Assembly (NCBI GenBank): GCA_963575745.1
Contig: CAUYUJ010017658.1
Location: forward strand, 5,001-69,000
Direction of reading: 5' to 3'
DNA length: 64,000 bases
Origin: Prorocentrum cordatum
Lineage: Eukaryota; Sar; Dinophyceae; Prorocentrales; Prorocentraceae
Under the pieces are notes generated by a model that was given only the letters and a program-made list of their open reading frames with translations, did not search any database and was not told where the DNA came from. The stretch's first letter is position 1. Each line of letters opens with the position of its first letter. A program made the position numbers and the translations under genes. Positions 8,474 to 19,059 of this stretch are shown one piece after another.

Positions 8474-11400
8474 TCAGCAAAACAAGCGATCAAGCTCTCT
8501 AACACGCTCTGCGCAGCCAGGCCTCCTACAGATGGCCTCCCGCGCTTCCAAATACACCGCCTGGGCACGATAACCTGCCACCTCCTCCGCGGTGAAACGC
8601 CGGAGGGGGTCACCGTGCCTGTGGGCGAGATTATAAAAATACTGCATGCGGTGGCACCACGCAGATGCCATGAAGAACGAGTTTCCCGCTTCAAATTTAT
8701 CCACGCCGTACCTGCCAGAGAACGGGGTACGTCGATCCCGGCACCACTGCACGACGTCCTGGCCAATCGCCGTTCCCGTGTGGCAACTCTGAGCGGAACC
8801 CTTCTTCGACACCTCGCCTTTGATATTACCACGCAAGACGACTCGGAAATCGTCAAAACGGCTGTCTTCAGTTTGATCGAGGGCTGCACGGGCGCCCTGG
8901 AGTTCCTTCCACATCGCTTCAGCGTCCGCCACGTCCATGTCGAGTTCCTCCAGGTCCGAATCGCCGCTAGAGGACGACGAAGACGCGAGCCTGAGCTTGG
9001 CGCTCCTGGTGCATCCCATGAGCTTCTCGCGAGAATCCCTGTCCTGGGACGCCGCGGGCCCCTTCGGCTTCCTGTGAGCCGACGCCCCTGCCCCGCTCCC
9101 CCGGCCCGCCGCGGCCGGGGCGTCCACGCTACATCGGGATATGAAAATGTCGAGCGGGACGGCGAACTTAGCCGCGCTCACGAAGACGCAATCTTCGGAG
9201 TACTCCAAGCCCGTGTACACGTCCACATCACTGGCACGAACATCGACAAAACGCTCGGCCTCAAAAGTACGGGTCCAGTCCACTTTGAAACGGTGGCGGC
9301 CCCATGCTCGGAAGGTCTGCTCTGCTTCGGGGCCATCCGGCAGAATCGGCATGGCAGTCTGCTCGTGGACGGCCTCGCAGAAAGATGCCACCACCGGCTG
9401 TTGCATCGCAAACATGAATACGCCAACCCCGATGTCACCGGCGCCGCCGCGGACGACGAAAGCCACGCCCTCGAAGCTCGAGCGCCGCGCGGCCACGTCC
9501 GCCGCCCATGCCGGCAGGGCCGCCCGTTCCTCCACCTCTTCCGCATCCCTCAAGGCGCCAGCCAGGACGTCGGACATCATCGGCGGCGCCTCGCAACGGA
9601 GACGTCGAGAAGATGCCACTGCCGAGCGACTGTAGCCAGCCGCGTCCCACTCGGCATCCAGCAGGGAGAAGTCCTCCTCCGTCAAATACGCCGACTGGAA
9701 GGAGAGAGGCGGCCGGTCAGAAACCCTGCTCAGCTTTGCCCGAGCCGCGGCAAGCTGGCCAACCAGCTCAGCTCGGATCTCCGCTTGCCCTTGTATTTTG
9801 ACGGAAGCCCTCACAGAAGCGATCCTCTTGAATATGCGCTTGAAGCGCCTTGGCTTCGAACGCCATTTCTTGCCGATCTTTTTGATGACTTCATTGCGTT
9901 TTCTGCTGCGGGCCACTTTGCTCTCGCCCACGCTCTTCTTAGCGAGGGTGGCCATGATGCCGCTTACGAACGCATGCTTCCCCGAAACATTTCCGGGCTG
10001 CTTCCGGTCGAGTCGGCCCAGCTTGGTCTCGAGTTTCTGCGCGTGCTTCTCCTCCACAGAGGGTTTCGGCGTCAGCTTGTGGAGGAACAAACACATTGTC
10101 CTGGACAGCAACGTCACCAATTCATATTCGGGGTGGAAGCGCGACAATGCGGCAATTGACCCATGCATCTGCTCTACAACAACCGTGGACCACGGGGCAT
10201 CCCCGAGGAGCTCGACCGTGCGCTGCAGAACAGGCAGCGGGACAGCACCGAGCTGCAACAAATCCCAAACCTTTCCAGCTGTTCGGTTGCTAGGCCTCGG
10301 GCCGGCCTTAAGGGCCGACAGGTTGGCTCCGACGTCACCGCGCACCAATGTCCAGGGCAAGCTTTCGGCCACGCTCAGCACGCGGAAATTGAAGAACGCC
10401 ACGGCCTTATGGGCAGCCCGCACACACGTCGACTGCAATGCGCGCCAACTGACCCCAGACAGAGCGCCGAGCTTTTTATACACAAAGGTTGGCAAGCTCC
10501 GTATCCACTCCATATTGTCAGCCAGTGCGCTTCTAAGTGCAGGGGCCGTTCGGGCAACCCTGTTGTCTTTCATTATCATGGCCAATACCGCATCCGGCAC
10601 TTGGGATACCAGAGCGGCCTCGGCGACGAACTCCCAGCAACCGTCCTGCTCCGACGCCAAAACTGGTTCAGAAAGAAGCCGGACACATGCGGCTGATCCA
10701 ACGCAAAAGCCAGCATGGCACTCAGGCCCAACAGTTGAGCAGCTGCCAGGCGCTGCGACGCACGGCCAAGCGACAACCAGCGTGAGTCTGTGTATTTCTT
10801 GAACTTCCAAACGCGCAGGAGCACGTTGGCTATCTTGTCTGCCACGATGCCATCGGACGCCGCGCTGCGGCCGACCCAAAGAACCCCATTTTCAAAACGC
10901 AGCTGGAGCCCTATGAGCACATCCACGGTGTCCTCCTCGAGGCACAGGCTTGACCAGAGAGCTCTCCACGACGTGGCCTCGCAGTCGCTCCAATCATCAG
11001 CCAGCCGGAACGCCTGGAACACCCATGCGTGCATATAGCGGGTGACGGCGTCAAAAGACTGGCGAATCGCAGCAACGGACAAATATACATTCTTTAAAAG
11101 GTCGGAATCATGAAAACGGTGAGGGAGCGACCATTTGAATGCATTCATGGCGTCGTGGCACGCGCATGCCGTCGCCTCTACCCACTCAGTGAGAGTCAAC
11201 AACTCCTGCTCTTCAACCGTGCTTCCGAACGAACTGCTAACCAAAGAGTGCCAAGCAGATAGCATTCTTGAGAAAGCCTCGAAACCGCACCGGTCAAAAC
11301 AATACGCTTGCACGCAAGGCCCTTTGTGCCCATGCTGCCGGCAGGTACGCCAGTAGCCCCTGCACGCCTCGAACATGCGAGGTACAGTCTTCCCCTCTGT

Positions 11401-11751
11401 GAGCGGGCGCGGATCCTCTGAGCACAGATTCGTGCGCGCGCGCCCTGCAGCGTCAAGTGTGCGAGTGAATTGGCACGACGTCAAAAACTCGAACGTGGCC
11501 TTGCCAGAGCGCCTAAACTTTCTCCCAGCGGGCAAGGACGCACTCACCGACTGCGACACTGAAATCGGCGTCCCGTCTGCCTGGCACGCCTGGAGCACGG
11601 GGCCGCCAGCAGCACTCGCGACGCATCGCGACGCACAGTGCTTCAAAGCCGCCTTGCCCACCTCACACAATTTGTCGGCTTCTCTCTTCTCGGGGTCGGT
11701 TAAGGACTTTGAGCACTTTGCAAACTTGTCGATTCTGCTCTGGACTGACAT
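8474..11751 (-). CDS. Unrecognised large protein, about 1092 aa, possibly transposase-derived
   Basis: The start is placed at ATG 11751 (MSVQSRIDKFAKC); an in-frame ATG 14 codons upstream at 11793 is an alternative. The stop is at 8474 after ELDRLFC. Two long frames overlap and must be joined near 10659-10662, where a TTTT run on the minus strand is one T short. Adding one T links the QPHVSGFFLNQF frame to ASEQDGCWEFVAEA, giving a continuous frame with no intron. Visible features: a Cys/His-rich segment at about residues 140-170 (CRGYWRTCRQHGHKGPC and following CFDRCG) that could bind zinc; a DSRWLSLGRASQRL segment near residue 340, reminiscent of but not proof of hAT-type transposases; a very basic stretch around residues 620-660 (RSRKRNEVIKKIGKKW); a Ser-rich acidic patch SSSSSSGDSDLEELD at about 930-945. 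No membrane segment is apparent. Family and function are unknown. Confidence 0.65.
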
Positions 11752-11759
11752 TTGAACCG

Positions 11760-13415
11760 AAGTGGCTGCGGAGCGTGAGATAAGCAATGGCAAATTTACG
11801 ATTCATACGCCAGCAGGTCTGAGCACACAGTGCCAAACATCCTGAATGTAAACACCCCCGGGACAGGACGATACTAATAAAACACCCTGGATCGCAAACT
11901 CGCGCTCGCCACGTCGGGGGGGGGGGCAACGCAGCCCGCATTTCAGCCGCCCACTGTGGCACCGACTGGCTATATATGGGAGCGTTGTTTTCGGGGGCTG
12001 GGAGGGCGCGTAGATTGAGGAACTACCCGACCACCTTGCTTTGACAAACAACTTCGACTGTGAATGCTAGATGGGTGACGGCCCCACGGGCCCCGCCGTC
12101 TTCTTGCGCTACGCCCCCCCCCCCCCCACTCTCTGCAGCCGTCCACGGATCCACCGCGCCCCCCTGGAGGGGCATCCAAGCCGCGATGATAAGATTTTGG
12201 CTGCGATTCCAGAGAGCGCGCGTGCACCGTGGATGTGCGACTGCCTCGGCTATGCGACGCAGGCGTTTTAATACTGCTCCCCCCCGAAAAGGCGGGTCGA
12301 AGTAAAACGAATAGGTGTAGCGCAAAACGACGGGACTGGAGAGGGCCCCACTCTGAGCGACACAGAATTGACATGCTACACATGATAACAATATCCCGCA
12401 CAGGGACCTGGAGCAAAGGGCGGAGACCGAGTTTGCCAACGCAAAACAAACACACTCTGAACATATGGGAGACTCAGCAAAGAGTAACAAAACCAATAAC
12501 AATTGAAACCACAACATAAACAGCAACACCTTATTGCTCAACGTAACAAGAAATGCCACCCGCAGCCCCCTAATGCCTCCTGCATCTGGCCTTTAACTTT
12601 TTTTACCCCAAGGTGCCTTCTGCGCGTTGATGCCCCTGGAGGCGCGCAATCCCCGAGTGGACAAGATCGTGGCATGTGCTCTTGATGGTGGTAATGTGTG
12701 TTTACACTGTTTCGAATCATGGGGCTCCACGGCGGCACAGCCCACGGTTTTCCAGTCACGTCGGCGGGGGTCTGCGCGACGCAATGTTTCTCGCCATGGC
12801 GGCTCTCGAACGCGGTAGTTGTTTATTGTGCCGCTGTTTTGTTGCATCCTGGCGAAAGAACCAACCAACGTTCACTGCAGGTCGCGCGCGGCATTGGGCC
12901 GCGCGCTGGACGTTGACCCAATCGCGCGATAGCATCCGACGGAGGGGGGCAATGGCGAAGACAACAGCGATGACCACGAGCGCCGACGTGGCGATCATGC
13001 CGACGATGGCAATGACAAGAATGAGGGCACGTGCCGGCAGCATTCGGGGCCTTGGAAGGGGTCATCCAAGATCGCCGCGCGCGCGGCGCGCGAATCGCGC
13101 GGGGCGCGGTAAGCGACGCCTGGCCCCGACGCTTCAGGCCTGAAGCTACGTTACGCGACCCGCCAGGGCGAGAGCGCCAGCAAGGCATCGACCGCCCGCC
13201 AAAACCAAATTTCCACTTGTAAGAAAGTGCCAGATTCCACGTCGAAAATCAAGTGCGACATGCCAGAATCCACCAAGTTTTCACGCTTAGCTGGGGTTGT
13301 GGATGACGCCTTTGCCACATCTGCCAAGACGCGCGGTGCTTGCCAGCGGCCGTGCATCTTTGCTCTCTTTCTCGTCCCTCCCCCTCCGGGCTCTCTTGTG
13401 CTGTGAGTCTGCCTG
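11760..13415. other. Gene-free intergenic stretch
   Basis: No reading frame with recognisable content. It holds short G and C runs (near 11920 and 12118), a less GC-rich patch at 12440-12560, and GCGCGC-rich sequence at 12890-13110. I see no repeat family shared with the rest of the window. Confidence 0.5.
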
Positions 13416-13419
13416 TTCC

Positions 13420-13580
13420 TCTTATTCCCACCCGCCCCTGCACCCCTTGCTCCGTACTCCCGCTCCCTCCCCCCTCCTTCCCTGCTCCTTCCCCCTCCCT
13501 CCTTCCCACCCCCCTCCCTCCATCCCTTCCCCTCTCTCCCCCCTTCTCCTACTCCTCCCCGCCCCCCTCCCTCCCCCCCT
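13420..13580. repeat. CCCTCC pyrimidine-rich tract
   Basis: Polypyrimidine C/T tract made of CCCTCC and CTTCCC words, directly before a pure trinucleotide run. Confidence 0.7.
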
Positions 13581-13583
13581 CCC

Positions 13584-13591
13584 TGCGACGA

Positions 13592-13646
<55 letters not shown>
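13584..13646. repeat. GAC/ACG trinucleotide microsatellite
   Basis: Nearly pure run of about 20 GAC units, read ACG in the plus frame. Confidence 0.9.
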
Positions 13647-14248
13647 GGCCGTCTGCGCGCCTCTGTCACGCACGCGACCCCCCCATGGGTCCCCCCCTCG
13701 GCGGCGAGCCCGGGGGCAAGCCAGACGAGGCGGATCTTCTCCGAAGGCGGCGTAGCTTCCCAAAGGCCCTCGGGCCTCCCGAGAAGCCGCATCTGTCTTC
13801 GGAGAGGGCTCAGAAAGCTTGCTTCTCAGGAGGCCGGAGGCCTTCCGAGCGCAACCAAAACGCACCGGCACTGCTACTCCGCAGGCCTCTCCCAGGGTGC
13901 GTTCCGACAAGAATCATGAGGCGAATCCAGCCGTGGCGACGAGGTCCTCCTAGGAGGCCCGAAAAGGGGGAAACGAGGGAAGGACTATGGGTATTCGGGG
14001 GCGGCCAAGAGGGGGGCGTCCAAGAGGGGGGGTGCAAATCATGGCCGGCGGCATGTGCGCGGCCCAAGGGGGGGGCCAGGGACGTAATGAAGTAAGAAGA
14101 GGCGCCATGACATCTGGGGAAAGATCATGGCCCACGCCATGATATCCCCCCCCTAGCCATCACCCCCCTCTTTGCCGCCCCTGAGGTATTATACCTCCTC
14201 CTCCTCTGACACTGCCCCCCAGGGCTCGCCGCCGACCCACACTAGGGG

Positions 14249-14412
14249 GCAAACGAACCTACCTCGCTTTTGACCACCGTCGCTTCCAAGAGCTACCAAG
14301 CGATGCCAAACTACGGCACGCTCTGGTCAGGCCACTCGACGGGGAGGCGCGTGGCATGACTTGGTTTTGCCTGGAAGCGAAAGCGGGGTAGGTCATTCAC
14401 GCTCTGACACAC
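14249..14412. mobile_element. Foldback element, CCTACCTCGCTTT family, copy 1
   Basis: Shares about 160 bp with 22867-23030 at high identity, from GGCAAACGAACCTACC to TTCACGCTC. The ends CCTACCTCGCTTT and AAAGCGGGGTAGG are inverted repeats of 13 bp with one mismatch. Without coding capacity it fits a MITE. Confidence 0.65.
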
Positions 14413-14715
14413 GGCCCGCGCGCCGGGGCCTGCAGCTGCGAGACGTGCGCTGCCGGGAGCGACCTCCGCCTCAGGTACCTCGGGGCCCGCAGCGGGAGCG
14501 CTCCCGCTGCTGCTGCCCTCGGGCCCACCGCGCAGCGCTCCACCGCCAGTGTTTGCCCTGGCGCCGGGACTTCGGGGGCTGGTTGGCGTGTTCAGTTCAA
14601 GGTCGCATTTCTCGGGCGTTGCGTAGTGGGGGGGCGTTCAATGGGGGTCCCTTTCGGGCCCCTTTGGGGTATACGGTCGACCCGTATCATAAGGATGCAG
14701 AATACGGATGCACGG

Positions 14716-14850
14716 GCCTTGGAAGGCCATCTCAAAGCTTTTCGAACGGGGCGCGGCCAGCGAAAGCGGCCAAGGATGAACCGAGGAGGCAAGGATGAAA
14801 GGGTACCCTTCGAAACATTTCCCATCCCTACTGTGCGGAGTGACTGTATG
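14716..14850. repeat. Dispersed repeat with AAGGGTACCCTT palindrome, copy 1
   Basis: Matches 23868-23995 over about 125 bp and, less well, 30372-30512. A shared core is GGAGGCAAGGATGAAAGGG followed by the KpnI-type palindrome GGGTACCC, then a GACTGTA end. Confidence 0.6.
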
Positions 14851-15024
14851 ACAGGTGCACCTGTCTTCACCCTGCCGTTCATCACTCAGGAGGGGAACGA
14901 AAACACACAGAAACAATTCATCGTCGACTCCCCAGAAGAGGTGGGAAAATGTGGGAAGTGGGGGGGGGGAAGACGCAAAGAAGCCAGCAAATATGGGGAA
15001 AATACATGGGGAATTCTGGGATTT

Positions 15025-15231
15025 GGACGCCCGGAATGGGTACGGAAAAAATGGGTACAATGCCCAACAACAACTGTTGTCCCAAACCAACAGCGGCTGC
15101 TGTTGGGGAGACGGCCTTCTGTCTCGAATGGACACAGGCCGCGGGGGCGTGGACAGCGAATCCTGTTCAAAATGAACAGGAACTGATGTTGGGCATTGTA
15201 ACCATTCTTTCCGTACCCATTTCGGGCGTCC
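15025..15231. mobile_element. 207-bp foldback element, copy 1
   Basis: Begins GGACGCCCGGAATGGGTAC and ends with the inverted TACCCATTTCGGGCGTCC. Inverted arms extend about 45 bp to TGCCCAACA. The inner region carries CCAACAGCGGCTGCTGTTGG and CCTGTTCAAAATGAACAGG palindromes. Two other copies (39418-39624 and 58805-59011) have exactly the same length. No coding capacity; a MITE-type element. Confidence 0.85.
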
Positions 15232-15525
15232 AGATGGGGTCTGTGTCTGTTTATTGATGTGTCCCTCTTGGACCGTCTTGGATTCTTGTTGGGGCCCTCT
15301 TGGAGCGCTCCAGGGAGCGTGGAAGGCCGCACCCAGGAGGAAAACCATCTCTGACCTGAGTTTGCCGGGAGAGTCCCGGGACCTGGCCAGGGTACTTTTC
15401 GCCCGGGGCCCCCCAGGGGCCGCCCCGCGCGCGCGAACTAGAAATATTGTTATACGTAATTACTGGAGATCTCAGCACGCCCCTGGCCCGTTGGGCCGGC
15501 GAGTTGATGTGTCCCTGGGCCCCTT

Positions 15526-15566
15526 CGGCATTGTACCCATTCTTTCCGTACCCATTTCGGGCGTCC
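15526..15566. mobile_element. 207-bp foldback element, solo right end
   Basis: The 41 bp from GGCATTGTACCC to GGGCGTCC match the right terminus of the 207-bp element. The flanking CAGATGGG and TCTGTGTCT match the flank of copy 1, so this looks like a local duplication of copy 1's end and flank. Confidence 0.7.
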
Positions 15567-15596
15567 AGATGGGATCTGTGTCTTCGGGGATCCTCT

Positions 15597-15800
15597 GACC
15601 CGGGTTAATCCAGACCCGGGTCAGCAGGAAACCAAAAACTGCAATGCAGGAAAAAAAACTGAAATGCAGGTCCTCGCAAACCCGGGTCAGCCAATACGCG
15701 CGGCCGCCTTGCGGCCACGAGCGGCTCCCTAACCCGGGTCAGCCAGAGGGGGCCTTCGCAGGATCCTGCAGGATCCGGCGCCCTGGCTGACCCCCGTTTG
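15597..15800. repeat. ACCCGGGTCAG palindromic repeats
   Basis: Several CTGACCCGGGTTA / AACCCGGGTCAGC words in both orientations, each containing the CCCGGG palindrome. Confidence 0.6.
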
Positions 15801-15984
15801 CACTGACCCCCGCCTCGAGGCTCCCGATGTCTGTTTATTGATGTGACCCGGGGCCCCTTCGATCACGCAGCGCCCGAAGCTCACCTCGGCTGCGGCCTCC
15901 CGGGGGCCGTCCTCGGGCCCCATGGCGGCCAGCAGGGAAAAGGGCTCCGGGGCGGCACGCTGGCCCTGGCAGGCGGGGGAACAA

Positions 15985-16135
15985 AGGAGGAGGAGGAGGG
16001 GAACAGGAGCGAGGAGGAGGGAGGAGGAGGAGGAGGAGGAGGAGGAGGAGGAGGAGGGAGGAGGAGGAGGAGGAGGAGGGTGGAGGAGGAGGAGGAGGAG
16101 GAGGAGGAGGAGGAGGAGGAGGAGGAGGAGGAGCC
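15985..16135. repeat. GGA microsatellite
   Basis: About 150 bp of GAG/GGA repeats with interruptions. It produces poly-Glu and poly-Gly frames on the plus strand and poly-Pro, poly-Ser and poly-Leu frames on the minus strand. Confidence 0.9.
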
Positions 16136-16552
16136 ATTTTCTATTTTTCGTCCAATATCTGCGTGCAGGGGGGGCATGCCCGACCTAACCGTAGGCTGTC
16201 CTGGGTCCCCCGCTCGGGGGGGGCTCGAGGCCCCTCTGGGGCCCGCCGGGGAAAACAAAAAACACCACACGTCGGAAGCGCGGGGCTCAATTTCAAGGGG
16301 CCCAGGGACACACAACTAAGTACACACAAATCCCAGGATTCCCTTATATTTTCCCATATATTCTGGATGTTCGCCTTCCCCCCCCCCACTGCCCATATTT
16401 TCGCATATTCTCTTGGGAGTGACGATTAATAGTGTCTGTGTTTTTTTCCCCCTCCTGAGAAACACCATACGTTGGAAGCGTGGGACTCAACAGAGCGACG
16501 GAAAGAAACGAGCCTGATGCGAGAAGACATAATTAGCGACCTTGCGCCGCGG

Positions 16553-16752
16553 CTTACACGTCGGTTGGAAGGAAGTAGGTCAAAGCATGAAGCAGGAAGG
16601 CGGACAAAGTAGGTTGGGTCCAGTCCCTCCCAGAGAAAAACAACAAAGCACAGCAAACACATTTCGGTTCTTGAAGTATAGTAGAAGGGCGCTAGAAATA
16701 AATTGGGATCTGGGAGTCCAAAAAAGACCGGCTTTCAACGACTGGCGCGTAC
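16553..16752. mobile_element. Foldback element, CATCGGTCG family, copy 2 (diverged)
   Basis: Aligns with 23268-23452: both contain GAAGTAGGT, AGGAAGGCG, TTCTTGAAGTA, GGGCGCT/AGGCGCT, ATTGGGATCTGGGA and CTTTCAACGAC in the same order. The ends ACGTCGGTTGG and CAACGACTGGCGCGT are imperfect inverted repeats. Confidence 0.55.
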
Positions 16753-16759
16753 CCGGGCC

Positions 16760-18310
16760 GTCAGCATGACACATCGTGGAGAAGAGGGCGCTTACTCTCG
16801 CATCCTTGCGCGCGAATGACCGCGCAGACGGCCCCGTGTCCCGCCGCCGCTCTGTTGAAGTCTTCCTGGAAGGCGGCGCCGCCACGGCGGGCACGCGAGG
16901 CACCTGCTACACCCAATAGCCCCCGGCCCGGTCCACGTCCCCTGAGATCCGACGTAGCGAACAAAAATTAAAATATCGTGACAAAATCACGCCCGGAGCC
17001 CTAGACCCCGTCTTTCTGCGTCATTTGTCGTGCCGGATCGATCTGCGAGAGTCCCGGGGCCCGAAATCATGCGAAAACGCCCGGCTCGAGAAAACTGAGG
17101 CTCCAGGATCTCGGGGTCCACTTTCTGGAAGGAGCCACCCACGCTCGAAAGGAGGGCTGCTGCTGCCCTCTGGCCCTGGCGCGCACAGAAGCCGTGGCGG
17201 CCAGGTGCTCTTCCTCCGCCTGGGCCCGTTCCCGCCTTCGGACAGCGACTCCCGGGGAAGAGGTCGAGAGCCCCGTGCAGGGCCCAAGCCACGCCAATCC
17301 TGCCCCGCGCTCTTGGCCGCGTGCTCGGCGGCTCACGCAGAGGGCGCCGTGTGGCCACGCGTGGCTGCTGTGCCTCCCATGCCTCCCGCGGGTCCATCCC
17401 GGTCGGCCGCGCCCTCCTCCGTGACTGCGGCGCCCGACTGCCGGTGCTAAGTTGCACAGAAGGCCTTTGTCAAACCCCTGCGGGTCTCTTGGCGTGATTT
17501 TCATTCTTTCCATCGCGCCCACGTGCGCTGTGATCTGTGGGCTGGTAGCTCGTAGTTCCTGCCAGGGTGGGCCTGAAGCCGCACATCAGGCATTCAAACC
17601 AATGCATATAAGCCCTCGCGTGTGGCTGCTCTAGCTTCGACTACAGAAGAGCAGCGCACAAACAGCAATCGGCCTTCAGGGACCAGCCCTTGGATCACAA
17701 TCTCAACATGTAGGCGAAATGCCGGGCCAGGGCCAGGCGGCACCGCAGGCCCCTCGCAGGCTCGACGAGCGACGGGCCACCGCCTGCCGCCCGCGGCACG
17801 GCCAGGGCGAACGGGCAGCGCCGGGGCACTTCGGCTGCCAGGGCGGCCGTCGCCGGGCGGGGCCGGCGGGGCACGGCAGCGGCCGGCAGCAGCGGGAAGG
17901 CGCCGGCAGCCGCAGGCCGCGAGCTGGGCGTGGCTTAATGGGGGGGGTCGTAGATGGGGGGGTCAGAAACGGTCCCCTTTCCTGCCCCTTTCGGGCCCCT
18001 CCGGAGCCTCAGGGGGCTAGTTTAGGTACCGTTTGGGTACCTTTTCGAACCACCCTTGCCACCCCCTCATTTATGACCCCCCCATTACGCGGCGCCCAAT
18101 GAGCGGGATGCCGGCCGAGGAACGGGTGGGCCCGAGCTGGAGGCCTGGAGGGGAGCACCGGCAGCAACACAGGGGGCTGCCTCACCAGGCGAGGGTGATC
18201 CCGGATTCTGGCGTCGGTGGTGGTGCTTCGGCCACCCAGGAAGCCATGGCCGAGATCGGGATCAGCTTCCCTCGGTGGAGGCACGCCGCCGACATTGGTG
18301 TTGACGCTAA
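16760..18310. other. Gene-free GC-rich stretch
   Basis: Long GC-rich frames exist on both strands but none has recognisable protein content. I see no repeat shared with the rest of the window. Confidence 0.4.
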
Positions 18311-18315
18311 CCTTG

Positions 18316-18469
18316 AGTCGGGCCTGTCCCCCTACAGGGGGATTTTGGACGAAAAATAAAGAAATAGTTAAACAATGCCCTACAATATTCAAAAATGGTC
18401 AAAAAATCGTCCCCAGACTTTTTTAAAACTATTTTTGAAGTTTCCTCCTGTAGAGAGACAAGCCCGACT
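18316..18469. mobile_element. AGTCGGGCCTGTCCCC foldback element, copy 1
   Basis: The left terminus AGTCGGGCCTGTCCCCCT pairs with the right terminus, inverted, which reads TGTAGAGAGACAAGCCCGACT. The interior is AT-rich for this window and contains AAAATCGTCCCCAGAC. Four copies of 146-157 bp were found (also 27025-27170, 27294-27448 and 28470-28626). A TTAA-like tetranucleotide follows the right end in each. MITE-type, non-coding. Confidence 0.75.
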
Positions 18470-18647
18470 TAACGCGAACCGCTGGGCCTGCCACGGAGCA
18501 CACCCCGAAACGCCGACTGGCGCGCCCCAGCTGGGGCTCTGGCGGCCCGCGGCGGACGCTTGCTGCCTAAGCGGCCGCCGCCCGGCGCTGGCGGCGGCGG
18601 CATGGCGGTGGCCAGCAGCGACGGGCAGCGGCGTTCGGGGATGGGCG

Positions 18648-18780
18648 GAACCCCCTTTAGCGAAACGTGGTTCAGTGAAAACGACCTCGGGCCCAAGTCT
18701 GGCGGGCGCAAGCCCGGGAAAATGACGGCCGCGGCGCCCTCCGGGCGAACCGAACACGACGTGTCAGGGTGGGTGGGGGC
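18648..18780. repeat. Dispersed repeat with GTGAAAACGACCT core, copy 1
   Basis: Matches 28136-28262 over about 110 bp (AAACGTGGTT, GTGAAAACGACCT, TGGCGGGCGCAAGCC, ACGGCCGCGGCGCCCTC, GAACCGAA) and partly matches 23668-23765. It lies just right of the AGTCGGGCC foldback here and just left of one at 28470. Confidence 0.6.
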
Positions 18781-18847
18781 TCAGGGTGTCAGAACCGAAA
18801 ACGACGTGTCGGAACCGACAACGGACAAGTCATTAAACGACGTGCTG

Positions 18848-18971
18848 GCCATCGCTCGGACGTCCATTTCCTGTGCTTTTTTCGGTTCCGTGCGTGGTTT
18901 TGTTCGCGAAATGACAAAGGATGCCTTCGATGGTCCTCGCCGAGGAAAAAAACGCACACGTCCGAGCGTGT
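18848..18971. mobile_element. CATCGCTCGGACGT foldback element, copy 1
   Basis: The terminus CCATCGCTCGGACGTCC and the inverted ACGTCCGAGCG enclose about 95 bp with GTGCGTGGTT and TCCTCGCCGAGGA. It matches 37813-37937 closely and 30561-30687 distantly. Confidence 0.7.
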
Positions 18972-19007
18972 CGGGGTGGTAAAACAAAGCTAGGATCGGG
19001 ATAAATC

Positions 19008-19057
19008 GCTCCAGAGCGTTCCGGAGCGCTCTCAGAGCGTTCCGGAACGCTCTGGAG
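19008..19057. repeat. Large palindrome GCTCCAGAGCGTTCCGG
   Basis: Near-perfect 50-bp palindrome built of GAGCGTTCCGG units, with nested smaller palindromes (TCCGGA and AGCGCT). Confidence 0.8.
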
Positions 19058-19059
19058 CG

